Shown here: positions 44,156 through 56,511 of the stretch, piece after piece
Position numbering within the stretch: the first letter of the stretch is position 1
How the letters are laid out: each line of letters starts with the position of its first letter
Assembly: GCA_025526935.1 (NCBI GenBank)
Contig: JAHLKD010000026.1
Coordinates: 186,001-250,000 of the forward strand
Origin: Cladochytrium replicatum
Taxonomy: Eukaryota > Chytridiomycota > Chytridiomycetes > Cladochytriales > Cladochytriaceae
Reading direction: 5' to 3'
DNA length: 64,000 bases
Notes under the pieces: generated by a model
Database searches by the model: none
Told to the model about the DNA's origin: nothing
Seen by the model: only the letters and a program-made list of their open reading frames with translations
Position numbers and translations under genes: made by a program

Positions 44156-45205
44156 CTAGTTGATAACCACCACAAACTTTCCCACATTCGAGTTTGACTC
44201 CATGCGCTTCTGAGCCTCCTTGATGTCTGGCCACGGGTATACTGTGTCAATCACAACCTTGAGCTTCCCGTTCACGATATGGGGCAGTACATTTGATACA
44301 ATCTTATTCTTCAGCTTGCTTTGGAAATCAAGATCGCGAGATCGAAGTGTGGATCCCTGTATCTGTAATCGAGAGCAATGAGCATAGAAATCCCATAACG
44401 AGGTCTTCCATACAGCAGTTTGACTAATGTTGGTGTTATGTACAGCAGCCCCGCCAAGGATCCAAGCATCACCATCCGACAGTCCATCCCAAGAGCAGCT
44501 AGATTCGCGTCCCAGTAGTCTCCTCCAACAAAGTTCACCAAACAGTCAACGCCGTTTCCATCTGTGATCTCCGATACCTAGCCCACAGTATTGTCAGCTC
44601 TTCGCGATCATGAAAGCATAGATGGAAGGATACCTTGTTTGCAAACTGCTCTCTCTTGTAGTTGATTCCATGGATTGCACCCCACTCCAAGCAACGGTCA
44701 ATCTTGTCCTGGGAACCAGCGGTAACGATAAGATGCTCGCCTTTGATCTGGCAGGAGTAGAACAGAGCTTTGTATGCCGTCATCCAGTTCTCGGGAATGG
44801 ACACGCCAATCTCGAACGAGAGAGACTGTAGAAGCAAAACCGCTAATCGATAGTCGACCAACGCAAACTCCGCGTAAGCGCCACCACTGATCAGGGACCC
44901 TTTTGAGAATCCGTGAACTAGCAACTCTTTGTTAGATACTATGTGATCAGGTCTGACCATCGGGATTCTTACCTTCAGCACCTAACTCTTCAACAACACC
45001 TGCGAATTCCACTCTCAGTAACTCTGATGCTCCAGGTGGAGGCGGATAGCTTCAACTTCGCTGAAGAATACCCAAGCTGTTCACTCCAAACGCATGGACA
45101 CGAACGAGGATCTCGGTTGGTTTTGGGATGGGGCATTTACCCTTACTATGTACCTCCAGGTTCGTTAACCACAATTTTGCCGGCATTACCAACGGACAAA
45201 TGTGG
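44156..45205 (-). pseudogene. Quinone oxidoreductase (PIG3-type, MDR family) pseudogene
   Basis: Reverse text follows the PIG3/TP53I3 quinone-oxidoreductase family: GKIVVNEPGG, PIPKPTEILVRVHAFGVNSL, YPPPPGASELLRVEFAGVVE, SIPENWMTAYKALFY, TAGSQDKIDR, GINYKREQF, VDCLVNFVGGDYWDANLAAL, GSTLRSRDLDFQSKLKNKIV and NSNVGKFVVVIN. Lesions: an in-frame TGA in LQR-x-x-x-YPPPP, where the family has QGK; loss of the Rossmann GxGxxG segment between KGEHLIV and TAGSQ; a one-base shift after MVMLGSL; and an unspliceable 33-bp insert before QGSTLRSRD. It is therefore a decayed copy of an NADPH-dependent reductase. Confidence 0.88.
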
Positions 45206-45411
45206 CGCATTATTCTCCAATTGGGAATTATTACAATTTTTTGACGAGAAAGTGGTTGGACAATAACGCGGGTTGTTTGGTGGTGCAAGGAAAAGAGACC
45301 ATGTTGAGGGGGCGCAACAATTAGGCCCAGGTATGGAGGGGAAACCAAAAGGCAACGATCACAAAACAGGTGATAGCTCCTATCGAGTCTCTCCTGAGAG
45401 GTGAGTGGCGT

Positions 45412-46686
45412 TTACAGCTTGTTGAAGGTGTGAACGTCGACGGACTGGACGTAGTCTTCAAAAGCTGTGATCTGGTCGGACAGATCGTCGACACCGACCT
45501 TGTCGTCCTCAACAACACAGCCAATGCGGAGCTTGCTGATACCATAACCGACGGGAACTAGCAACAACCATAAGATAGGAAAAAAAACCAGATTGTGTGA
45601 GACATACTAAGCTGGCTGGCACCCCAGACAAGACCGTCCATGGTGATGCTACGAACAGACTTCTCCATCTCCTTTAAGTCGGTCTCGTCGTCCCACGGCT
45701 TGACATCCAGCGAGATCATAGACTTGGCAACGACCTTTGGCTCTTTGAACATGAAGCAGGTCAGAAATGGAACATCACAATGCTTGCAATAAAAAAGATC
45801 GATTGATGATCCCAAAGTCAGTCAAACAGTTGTTTAGGTAGCTCAAGAAGTTTGACATCATTAACTCCACGACGCGAGAATCGCCCCGTGTGTCGCAGAC
45901 AAATGCCTGAATCATCATTCTGGGATCCAACATGCACAATTGCAAAATATTGGTCGAAGGCGGAACTTCTCCGCTCATTGCAATCCAAGAAGTTTGAAAA
46001 GAGGAGGTTGAGAGCAACGTACTGTTGGCCTTCTTTGCGTGGTATTCCTCCAAGCGCTTCTGCTTGAGCTTCTCAGCCTCCTCGTCAACCTCCTCATCTT
46101 CAGAGCCGAAAAGATCGATATCATCATCGTCTGCGGCATCTGCAGCAGGGGCAGAGGCTTCAGGACCGTATGCGGAAGCCGCCTTCTTGGCGCCAGGCAA
46201 ACTAGAACGTAATCTAAATGAGTAATAAGGACGTAAGCTTTGGGTTCTCTATCACCTCGACTTGGCCGCACCAAAAGATGCAATGTGCTTGAACCAGCGG
46301 GCGGCATGGGGATAAGTTGTAGCGTTGGGAGCCTTCTTGACGGCATCGAAGACGGCAACGTCCGCCTGTGAGGGAGTGAAGCTGAAAAGATGAACCAAAG
46401 AGGGTCAATTACACAGATCGGCAAATTGCAAGAACAAGTTGCATTGGACTGACTGGCTTTAGATCAGAATGCACAAGTGCTGTATGGCTTATAATCTGAG
46501 ATGGGGGTCTTAAGCCCACCGGTCATAAACACGGACCAATACTGTTCATCATATCTCAAATGGCCAAAATGAAGTCGGCGGAAAGTGACTATGATAGATC
46601 ACTTACCCTTCGATATATGACTTGTCCTCAAGGAAGGCGTTGAGGACGGCGAGGCCAGCATCGGTGTCAAGAGCGGTGAAACCCAT
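45412..46686 (-). CDS. EFB1: Translation elongation factor 1-beta (eEF1B-alpha, GEF for eEF1A)
   Basis: Five exons join in phase: 46686-46607, 46381-46256, 46201-46023, 45742-45608 and 45557-45412, giving 221 residues. The N-terminus is GST-like ([31 protein letters not shown]), followed by an acidic linker ([20 protein letters not shown]) and the catalytic C-terminal domain ([39 protein letters not shown]) ending VHTFNKL. It recharges eEF1A with GTP. Introns 1 (225 bp) and 3 (280 bp) are far longer than the usual ~55 bp here, and each holds a box C/D snoRNA candidate. The yeast orthologue's intron hosts snR18. Confidence 0.96.
45808..45927 (-). ncRNA. Box C/D snoRNA candidate in EF1B-beta intron 3
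   Basis: C box ATGATGA at 45918-45912 and D box CTGA at 45821-45818, set inside a perfect 7-bp terminal stem: GATCCCA (45927-45921) pairs with TGGGATC (45814-45808), 2 and 3 bases from the boxes. A C'-like ATGATGT lies inside. Size about 120 nt. I could not match either guide to a known rRNA site. The stem and box spacing are as expected for intron-encoded C/D snoRNAs. Confidence 0.7.
46458..46560 (-). ncRNA. snR18-like: U18/snR18-like box C/D snoRNA in EF1B-beta intron 1
   Basis: C box ATGATGA at 46552-46546 and D box CTGA at 46467-46464, flanked by a short stem (TTTgAGA at 46560-46554 with TCTAAA at 46463-46458). Six bases after the C box lies TTGGTCCGTGTTT (46539-46527), exactly antisense to AAACACGGACCAA, a universally conserved LSU rRNA stretch. 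It is followed at once by ATGA, one base off the D' consensus CTGA. The five-nucleotide rule selects the A in AAACA, the site I recall for U18/snR18 (yeast Am649, with Cm650 beside it). Yeast snR18 also lies in the EFB1 intron. Confidence 0.85.
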
Positions 46687-47152
46687 TGTGTAATCTGTGG
46701 TGAAGTGTAAGACGGGGCTCGTAGTGAGAGAAGTTTGTTTTGGTGAGCTGTCAAGAGTTTTCCTTTCCCTTTTTTTGGGATGTGGCACAGCCATCATTTG
46801 ACTATGTAGGGCTTAATGGAGCGACTATTTATTCAGCCAGATTGTGCCCACATACCTACCAACCATCTCTTCTTGGTAAGTGGGGAAACTTGTCGGTGAC
46901 GGTGGATGAGTGTAGTGATGAGAAACTGATAGGGACAACTGAGAACTTCAGCACAGCTGAAGTGACGTGACAGATTCATATCAGGGTGAACAATTGTTGA
47001 ACACTCATGGATGTAGTGAACCTCAACCTTTGCTGTATGAAACTTCGGAAGACTTACTGGTTTTATTTGCAGGCTCCGGAACAAGTTCTGTTTGCGTTTT
47101 AGCGTTAATCAATATACTTTTTCTTGGAACATGCGCCACCACTATTAAAGCG
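46687..47152. promoter_or_regulatory. Divergent promoter region, EF1B-beta / NPHP4
   Basis: About 466 bp between the two start codons. Short open stretches on the + strand may include a 5' exon of NPHP4, since the frame is open back to about 46967 without an ATG. No TATA box seen. Confidence 0.4.
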
Positions 47153-50100
47153 ATGGTCTGCAATTGGGCTGCCCTCCAGTGCAACGACTTTCTACCTCCA
47201 CAGAATGTCCTTTCTACAAAATCCCTGGAGAAGCCCGCTGGGGTCTTCGAACCACACGTTGTGCAGTTGGATTTTACGCGTATCACAGGCCTGGAAGTCC
47301 CACAATTTCATGCAAACCAATTCACAGATACTTCGAAACCACTCTTTCTGGAAGTCCGATTGTCACTCTATGATGCTGAATCCGGCTCGTTCATTGGCAA
47401 GACATGTCGCGGTATGACTAAGCCGATTAACTTGCGAGATCTCGTGCTTGCTCGGACTGATCCTCCTGTGGGGAGTAAACACAGTGGTGGTACAAAGTCC
47501 ATGAGCTCGGCAAATCCAAGAAGAAAGATGGTTGAGCAGAGCGATGAGAGCGATAGCGGTTCTGAAAGTCTGGGAGAAAGTGATGCGGATTCAACCATCG
47601 ACAGCGAAAATGAAGAAGTTAACTATAATTACCAATCCATCAGCGGAGTCACGGTTGACAACAATAATGAAGCAACAATAGTCGGGCATTCATTATCTGT
47701 GAAGATGAAAGATCAGGTTCAAAAAACATTTGTAAGGTTCATCTCATATATTCTGATAATCAGTTGCCTTTCAGATTGTATTTTTATATGCACAATGTGG
47801 CACCCCTTCAGTTTTTATTGTAGCGGAGTTTGTTCTTATGAGTATGTCAAAAAACTCTTGTTTGTCGACAATACCTTGTTTGCTAACAGCAATTGCTTTA
47901 GACACAACTGAAGAACCAAGTGAAGGAATTGGTGTTGGGTGGACATTTTGGAGTCTCTTTAATGCAGAAAAAGGTGGGATTGACCTGTTGGGACTTAAAA
48001 ATGGGAAATCAAATGAAAAGTTAAAGCTGTGAGTATACTAGTTATCTTCAAATCCACATCTTTTGCTCATCCCTGTTGTTCAAAAGAGCACCACTATATT
48101 ATGGTTCACCAAGAGCTCTCATGTTTATGGGTCCAATGTTGCTGTCATCTATGCATAAATATCCAATGTTGACATCAAGCTCAGGTGGCTCTTTTGAGTA
48201 CGGGGCGAAGTTGCGCAATGATCTCAAGCATTCTGTATCACTTCTCAAACCAAACTTCTTCTTTGGATTAAACAGTAATGTTCCAGGCTTGGTAGTTGAT
48301 AGATATTCCCAAAATATAGGAATTGCTTCAATGGAGTATATTACGGTTTCGCTGGTATGCTAATAGAATAGATATATCACAATAACCATCAGATAATATT
48401 TTTTTCAGATAAGATTTTGTTTATCCCCATCTGTGGCAGCTTTTGAGCATGAACTATTGGACAATTTAGCAACAGTTTTCATCCATAGATACCCACAGTT
48501 AATAAGTGGTGGAATTAAACCTGATTTACTTCACTTTAAGATTATTGAGAGAAGAGTTCTAGTTGGAATACATAATACGCATGTGTTTATAACAGATCCA
48601 GTTGCAGCTACTTTACAGAAAGAACATCATCTGATGGATGATGTTACAAACCAGGATGTAAAGCAAGTTATTTTCAATGGCAATATCCAACTTCCAAAGT
48701 TCAGTGATTCAATTATTGAACAGGCTTTGCTTCTGGTGTTCATTATTGAGTACAAAATCAAAATTAATAGACCAGCTTTCAAAAAGAGTTTAGGTGGTCT
48801 TTGTGCAATCAAGGATATGTTTGGGAACAACTCTCAATTGAAACATGATTATGAAACAGAAGAGCATACAGTTGTTGTAGGATGGGGTGCTCACCCATTG
48901 TCTGATCAAAATTGTATGTTATTTGTCTGAAAGTGCTCCAATATTGACAGTCAGCTAATTTTGCCTTTATCAGTATCAAAGAATATTAAAACAACAATGA
49001 ATCCATATCCTGGTTTAAATCCCCTGGCTGAGTTTACATATAATATACCGCCATCTGATTTAACAAATCACGCTGAGGATGAGAGCAAAGATTTAACAGA
49101 TCAATCATCATTTCTCTTATTTGATTTTGAGGACCTTGATGGTAAGAGTAAAACACACCATACATAAATTATACAACTACTCACAATCAGCAATCAAGAA
49201 GTGCCCAATTTCCAACCGTCACCATTGCTTGTATCTCATGTAGATGGATCTACATCTCCAATTACAGATGTCGATGACCAATCTAATAACGAAGAAAGTG
49301 TGATATCTCAAGAAGAAGAAATAATCCCTTCAGACCAGAAAGAAATACCACAGATCAGTAGTAAATATTCAGTATCCCGAATGGAGCGAACAAGACTCTT
49401 GAAGGCAAACTTTGCTGATAGCTGTGACTCTCTTGGCCAGAAAATATATCTATCAGAGAAGCACGATTTTGATATGGCACAAGTTCTTTCTGCAAACCTA
49501 TCTGACACATACGCTAGCAATGAGATAAACATACTGTTCATGGGTGTCTCATTTGATGAGACTCAAATGAGAGAAGTTTTAGGTAGTAAACATAGTATGT
49601 AATAATTTGTTCTCAACTTTTTTCAGGGAGATCACCAGAATCACTCATATTTACTTTCAAATTCTACAATAGCTCTGTTGTCACATCAGAAAGGCTTCAT
49701 CTATATACAGGCCCATTGCCCATGAAAGCTAATGAGACATATGTGCACCAAAGAAGAGCATCAATGCCACAAAATAACCACTTTCGAGCGAAATCACAGC
49801 AATCACATTTATCATATCAAACAACCGCAAGAAATCCAGCCAAATCCGATATGTTCTGGCCTGGGATCATTTACCCATTCCTGTCAAAGAAGACTCCTAA
49901 TTGTATGTTAAAATGACGATTAAGTTGTTACATCTTACTAAGCATTGGTTAAAGATTCAGAAAATCCAGGTTTGCTAGTTTCTTATAATGTTCCAGTTGA
50001 ACAAGATGCTTGCCCTCTGGGCCCAAGCAGAAATTACCCACAATTTTTGCATTATATGTTAACACAAAAGCTTCACATTGATACATGGGATGGTGACTCA

Positions 50101-52595
50101 CTGCTCCACATTGGTCAAGCATCATTTGACCTGAAGTATTGTACTCGCATGGGCAAAGCAGGCATTGCAATTGAGGATGGAATCGATATAATATTTAATA
50201 GGGTAATATATGTGACTTGTGCAGGTGGCTAGGGACTAACTCTGTTCAGAAATCAAGTAATATCAATACTGATGTATCAGTCGGGAAAGTCCATTTGCGT
50301 TTCACAAATGTCGGAAGGGATAAGCAGCAGACAAATAGTCAACCTGGACCTATTAGCCTCATATTACCAACTCTCCAAGAGAAGATCATTACGCACCCAC
50401 ATTGTGTTATCGCTGCACGAAAGGTTTTATTTATTTTGGTGAACTTAGTTAGATAACTCACAAGCAAGTTAGATTTCAGATGTTGACTCGGAGTTAAAGA
50501 CCATGCTGCTTCATAAAGCGCAGACTTCAGAGGGCAAATATGCGGATATCGAGTCTAGACTTCAAACATTTATAAGAATCACTGGGTCACATGGTAAATG
50601 GCATGTTGATACATCTTTAACAGCTAATACATTTGTGTTTAGAAACTTCAAAATACAGTAAACATTTGAATCATCTTCAGGTACCTATATATATTTGTAA
50701 CACCTGAACCGTGAATTAATTCTGTGAAGACAGCAGATAATAGACTGGACATCATTTCAAGCTATCGAGAAAGGTGTTGTCAATAAGTTATTAGAGATAA
50801 ATCATCTAAAACTATCTTTTTATTCCAGACTTCACAACAATGTTATTGAGCAGCATATCCTGAATCAACTTACCGTCAAGCATACAATTCATGCAGCAAT
50901 TGGCCAGGCAATATATTTTGAATATCCATTCAAAAATATTTATAAAGACCATAGGACATTCTCAATAAGTTGGAATGACCATGACTTAAGGTTACTAAAT
51001 AATGTCATATACTGTAGTTTATTACTGATTTATGTTAAAGAGTTATAACTGAAAGTGGAGAAATTGAATACATCAGAAGCATTCACAATATTTTTGAGAC
51101 TGTCGATGAGCATACCTTTAATGTTATTTCGAGTTCAAATCAAAGTAATCTGGGGACAACAAACTCTTTGGCAGTTGAAGTTTGTCTAAAACCTGGAGAG
51201 ACACTTATGATTCCATTTGTTTTCCAAACATTTGTGACAAGCAGAGTTCTTGGGCTTAACAAAAGACTCTTTGGGAGTATTGATCAGACAAATGGCAATT
51301 GTTCGGGTCAGTCCCGGATTATCAATGTAATGTAAAAGTGCTGTCTATAAATAGTGAGCTCACTGCATGATTTTGCCAAAGGTTGTTTTTAGAACTTCTA
51401 ATGACATTCTGGCAAATGTTCTTGCGATTTGTGCCAATGTTCAGATAGCTCCTGATCATCATCACAAAAGATTATTCTGTTCAGAGAATGTAATAGTCCA
51501 AAAGACACTCAAAGTCTCACTGGAGCCACTGGCAGGAAGTAATAATGGAATCAGCTCAAATGAACTGTATGTTCGTTGCAGCAATCCAAATGTGACATGT
51601 TCTGTGGATTCTCAGGTATATGTATTGAATGGGACAAACACCCAAGCTAACACAGCATCCAGAACATTCAAAACTATGCAATTGTCTTTAAATACAGAGT
51701 TCCACCTGCAAATAGTTTTGTTCTACTGGATTTTATTGTGTACAGAGATCCATTCTGTTTAGCCATTTTTGATCGATACAGTGTTTCAATTCATTCATGC
51801 AATAGGTAGGAGCTGTCATGTGATTTTGTCAGTGCATAAATACATAAAACTACAGATTAGATCTAACATGTATTCCTGGTCAAATGAACCCTGCTTCAAT
51901 GGTGCTTAAAGGTTTAGGCACTGCATCTATGGTGCAATGTTATACAAGCCAGCCAGATTTAATATTTGTGAGCAGATTTTAGTGATAAAGAAATATTTGC
52001 CTCATTTTCCTTCCCACTAGGTTTCAACGCCTATGCCATTTATGCTTGGACCACACAGTTTGACAGAAATTCAGCTGACAATTTGTCCAGCAAAAATGAC
52101 AGAGCATGAAATTTCCTTGAATATTGTTGGTATGGGTGCTTGTTATAATGTTGAATTGTCCACTGACAGATTCTCAACTACAGACTCCACATCATGTAGC
52201 CTTATCAATAGATGGCTAGTAATTCTCCATACTCAGAGGCCTTCCATAACTAAGAAGTTTGACTTGCAAATTGCAAGAAACAAAGCAACTACAAAGGTAT
52301 CTGCCAGCAAACAACCTATCTTAACACTAATATCTGTCTGTCTTAGCGTGTCAGCTACACCAATCCATACCAACAGAGGAGAATATTTTATCTTCATACT
52401 GATAAGCCAGATCTATTGGATTTCAGGGAAGATGTGTTGGACATGAATGGGGGGCAAACACTGCATATTGGGCTAAGATTTTTGCCGAACTCGCAGCCAG
52501 CTGGAATTTCCAATGCAACGGAAATCCTTATATTTCTGAATGACGAGAACAATGCACTTGAAGAGTGTCTCTGCATTAATACTGTCTATGTATGA
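47153..52595 (+). CDS. NPHP4: Nephrocystin-4 (NPHP4), ciliary transition-zone protein
   Basis: Over ten exons spell a long protein collinear with animal NPHP4: [17 protein letters not shown] near 48090, [58 protein letters not shown] near 50080, [11 protein letters not shown] near 50290, [20 protein letters not shown] near 50480, [16 protein letters not shown] near 51570 and [17 protein letters not shown] then [15 protein letters not shown] at the end. NPHP4 works with NPHP1 and RPGRIP1L to gate the transition zone at the ciliary base. The C-terminal half carries Ig-like/MSP-type domains. The start at 47153 is the first in-frame ATG of the first exon; an earlier exon is possible. From about 47750 the gene is much more AT-rich than its neighbours. 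Confidence 0.9.
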
Positions 52596-52708
52596 TAAAT
52601 AACATGATATTTATTGCAAGTTCCTGTCTTCGCCACCACCACCACCACTGCAACGTCCGAGATCATAAGGCACACAAATCACCTACTTTCGCCTTCAATC
52701 AGAAAACC

Positions 52709-54350
52709 ATGAGCAAGCCAACTTCCGCCCCTAGCAAGTACTCGTACCAGTCGGGTTTTGGGAATGAGTTCTCCAGCGAGGCGCTGCCCAATTCCTTGCC
52801 GGTTGGCCAAAACTCACCCCAAGTCTGCCCCTTTGGGCTCTACGCCGAACAGCTTTCGGGAACTGCCTTCACAGTTCCACGCGGGCAGAACCAGCGATCG
52901 TACGTGAAAACTCATCAAATGTCGTTAGTTCTGGTTTTGATTTGAACAGTTGGTTGTACCGCATTCGCCCTTCGGTGTGCCACAAGCCCTACGTTCCGGA
53001 TCTCCCTCACCTAGGACTCGTGAAGACCTTTGGCGTGAACTCTGATGAGTGCGTCTCGACCCCCAACCAGTTGCGTTGGTCACCTTTCGAGATTCCTGAT
53101 TCCACGAAGCCCGTCACTTTCTTGGATGGTCTGAGGAACATTGGTAAGTTATATAAACGAAACAAGACCGAGCTGCATAGTCTTGACTTCAGTTATGCTC
53201 AGCTGGTGCAGGTGATCCATCAATGAGGAGCGGTTTGGCTGTTTATATCTACGGAGCCAATGCGAGCATGGAGAAGCAGGCATTCTACAACTCTGATGGC
53301 GATTTCTTGATCGGTTAGTTAAATGGGATGAGGAAGCATGATGTCATGACTAATGCAGAAACCACAGTTCCCCAGCAAGGCACCTTGGAGATCCAGACCG
53401 AGTTTGGTTGGCTTACAGTCGAACCGCTGGAAATTTGTGTGATTCCTGTTGGTTATCGCAATTTGTCTACAATTCTTTTACTTTTACTAACCCAAAACAG
53501 CGTGGAATCAGGTACAGAGTGAATCTGTCAGGTCCATCGCGGGGATACGTCCTCGAAGTGTTTGATCGCCACTTTGAACTGCCTGATTTGGGTCCAATTG
53601 GCGCCAACGGGCTTGCGAACCCCAGAGATTTCCTGTACCCTACTGCAGCATTCGAAGATGTGGAGGGGACGAGTTATGAAATTAAAACGAAGTACCAGGG
53701 TCAGTTATTCCATGTTGTGCAGGAGCACTCTCCATTCGACGTGGTCGCATGGCACGGAAACTATGCTCCGTACAAGTATGACTTGCGAAAGTTCAACACC
53801 ATTGGTACGATCTCATTCGACCATCCCGTAAGTACTGTTCCGATGTGGCAGAATTATTCCTCTTGAACTTTAGTTCGTTTAGGATCCATCTATTTTCACG
53901 GTATTGACTGTGAAGTCCGCAAATCCGGGTGTCGCGATTGCCGACTTTGTCATTTTCCCTCCCCGCTGGCTTGTCGGTGAAAACACCTTCCGTCCACCGT
54001 ACTACCACCGAAACTGCATGGCGGAATTCATGGGCCTCATAACGGGCACATATGATGCCAAGGCAAGCGGATTCCTGCCGGGCGGTGCTTCACTTCACTC
54101 CATCATGTCTCCTCATGGCCCGGACGCAACTACTTTCGAGAAGGCGAGCAACGCCAAGCTCGCTCCGGAGAAAGTGTCGGAAGGTGCCATGGCTTTCATG
54201 TTCGAGACTTCTCTCATGCTTTCACTGAGTCACTGGGCGTTGTTGAACAAGGAGGGCGGTGGTAAGGTGCTCCAAAAGGATTACTACGAGTGTTGGCAAG
54301 GAGTCAAGAAGAACTTCAAAGCACCATCGTTGATTGACGGTTTCTTGTGA
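52709..54350 (+). CDS. HGD: Homogentisate 1,2-dioxygenase
   Basis: Multi-exon gene from ATG 52709. The N-terminus [20 protein letters not shown] and [19 protein letters not shown] is diagnostic, as are [55 protein letters not shown] and the C-terminal metal region: [13 protein letters not shown] (His and Glu ligands) and [13 protein letters not shown] (His ligand). The enzyme opens the ring of homogentisate with O2 and Fe(II) in tyrosine/phenylalanine breakdown. Introns of about 50 bp are GT-AG. Only 113 bp separate it from the NPHP4 stop. It is convergent with the Xaa-Pro dipeptidase. Confidence 0.95.
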
Positions 54351-54543
54351 TTTCCAGATGTATCACCCTTGTTTGTACAGCTTAAAATAATGCAATGCCG
54401 ATATGGTTGCACATTTGAACCGCTTCTAGTTTTCGTTGCATTTGTTACTGGCCGCAGTTTGGAATGAGCTCAAGAGGCAAGAAATGAAAGCAACCAGTGC
54501 AAATTTGGAACCAAACCAAACCAAAATTTTCAGAACAGATCCT

Positions 54544-56511
54544 TCATAGCCTTGAAACAATCTCCTTCCGTCCGAAAGTGTCAATCATCACGACATCCTC
54601 AATCCTGACACCACCCAATTCTTCATAGCGTCCGCTTTCGATCTTGGTCCAGTTAACGAACTTGCCAGGACCGTCCGGGTTCTCCTTTATGGACTTCAGG
54701 AGGAGAGGGACGAAGTAAACTCCAGGCTCAAGGGTTGTAATGTGGCCAGGGAAGATGGGGTAATCGTATGGCCGCATTTCCGCACGGAGGGTCTCCGGGA
54801 GCCAGGTGGGGGGTTCAGGTAGAGCCTGTGAGACCTGAATGTCAAGCACGGACGCAATAGAGACAGACGAGAGCAAGTTTAGAGGGGTGGGGTCGTGGAC
54901 GTCCAAACCAACTGGGTGACCAAGTCTATGGAGTTAACAGAAAAATAAGAAACTAATTCTAGTCAGATCCATTAGTGCTATCTTACCCGTGAGGGAAGAA
55001 CACGGACTGTGCGTTGTTGAGCAGAAGGGTGAAAGTGTCGGCTCCATAAAGGAATCCTTTGCGGAGAAGTTGATCGACCCTATCAACGGGGAACATTGTA
55101 TCAAAATAGTAGCAGAATCCAATCTGGGATTTACATCACAACATTCGCGACGAAGTTGACAAACTAAAAAGATTTTAATATTTTTCGATACATTTCCCCG
55201 TATTTCACTCACCTGGAATGAAACACCTGGTGCGTACACCTTCAAGCAAGCATCTTGCACAGCTTTAACGATAGAATAGACTTCCTTCATCTCAGGTGTC
55301 CATTCACCTTTCCTCGCGTAGGTACGTGTGATATCACTGCTGTATCCTTTGAACTCTGCAGCAGCATCGATCAAGACAAAGTTGGGTGCTTTGATGTTAG
55401 TATATCCATCCTCTTCGTTTTCTCCAGTTCGGAAATGAAGAACAGCAGAGTCTTTGCCGGCCCCAACAATCGGTGGGTAACCCTGTTGGCGGCCACCGCA
55501 AATGGTGGAAAGGTGACCAAACGCGGATGCAAGCTCGATTTCTATAGGTCGATTTAATAAAACAAGGTACAATAAGGATTGGAAATGTGGCCTCACCGCT
55601 GACTTGGGGATTGAACGTAATCATCTCATCCATCTTAGCATGGACCCAAGCGGACAACTTGCTGGCGAACTTGAGCAGCTCCAGCTCTTCCTGACTCTTG
55701 TAGAAACGGGCCTCGACGAATGACTCCTTGGCAGCAATTGATCGCTCAAGGCCGTCTGAAGACACCCCCGTGTAAGACGTAAAATCTTTAGGGGAAACTG
55801 TGGTCAATGTGTTGTGCCCTGCAGCGTACGCGGGAAACTCTGCAACAGTGTACACGTTTTTGACGAAGAAGTCCGAAACCAATATCTCTGGTGTAAGTTG
55901 CTCTCCCATGAAAATAACCTCTCGCAGAGACATCACGGGAAGGTACACGTCCAAAGCAAGAGAAGAAGACTCGGCATAAAGAACAATGATCGCACTGCCA
56001 ATGTTGAATTTCTGCCCAAGAAGGTACTGAGAATTGAAAAATGTTAAGCTACTTCAAGGGCAATAGGCAATAGGCACGAGTTGCTCATACCAAAACGTTG
56101 CTGGACTGATGCCAGTTCAACTCCATATCAGACTCAGCACGGAGCAGACGAGGTGCACTTGGGATAGCGATCGACACGCTCCCATCACTGAACCCTTCGA
56201 CATTGTCGGAAAGGAAGCCGAACAAATGCTCGCGGTTACGAAGGAACATGGCTGTCTCGTTAACCGAAGGCACATTGAAAGGACATTCTAAAAATGATAA
56301 AAGAATTAATAATAAGTGCAGCGTTGCTTCAACATGACAAACCAGGAGCGACAAAAGCTACATCAGACAAAGGGGCATCCAACATCCACGACAACGACAG
56401 CATGCAGAAAGCGAAGATAGTTGTTGCAGCAAGGGTCCTGAATTTGCTCTTCTTTGGGGCACTATGCGCACCCGCTGCCACTGGGCGAGGAAGGAGCGCT
56501 TGTTTGTCCAT
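54544..56511 (-). CDS. Xaa-Pro dipeptidase-like M24 metallopeptidase with N-terminal membrane anchor
   Basis: Reverse gene from ATG 56511 with several short introns. After a basic start comes a single hydrophobic segment (TLAATTIFAFCMLSLSWML, residues about 27-45), which suggests a type II membrane protein or signal anchor. The aminopeptidase-P N-terminal fold follows (FNVPSVNETAMFLRNREHLF), then the M24 'pita-bread' catalytic domain. Its metal ligands are all visible: Asp in VLIDAAAEF, Asp in YSSDITRTY, His in HGLGHPVGLDVHD, Glu in TLEPGVYF and Glu in GGVRIEDV. Such enzymes cleave Xaa-Pro dipeptides with two Mn2+. Fungal prolidases are usually soluble, so the anchor is unusual. Confidence 0.88.
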
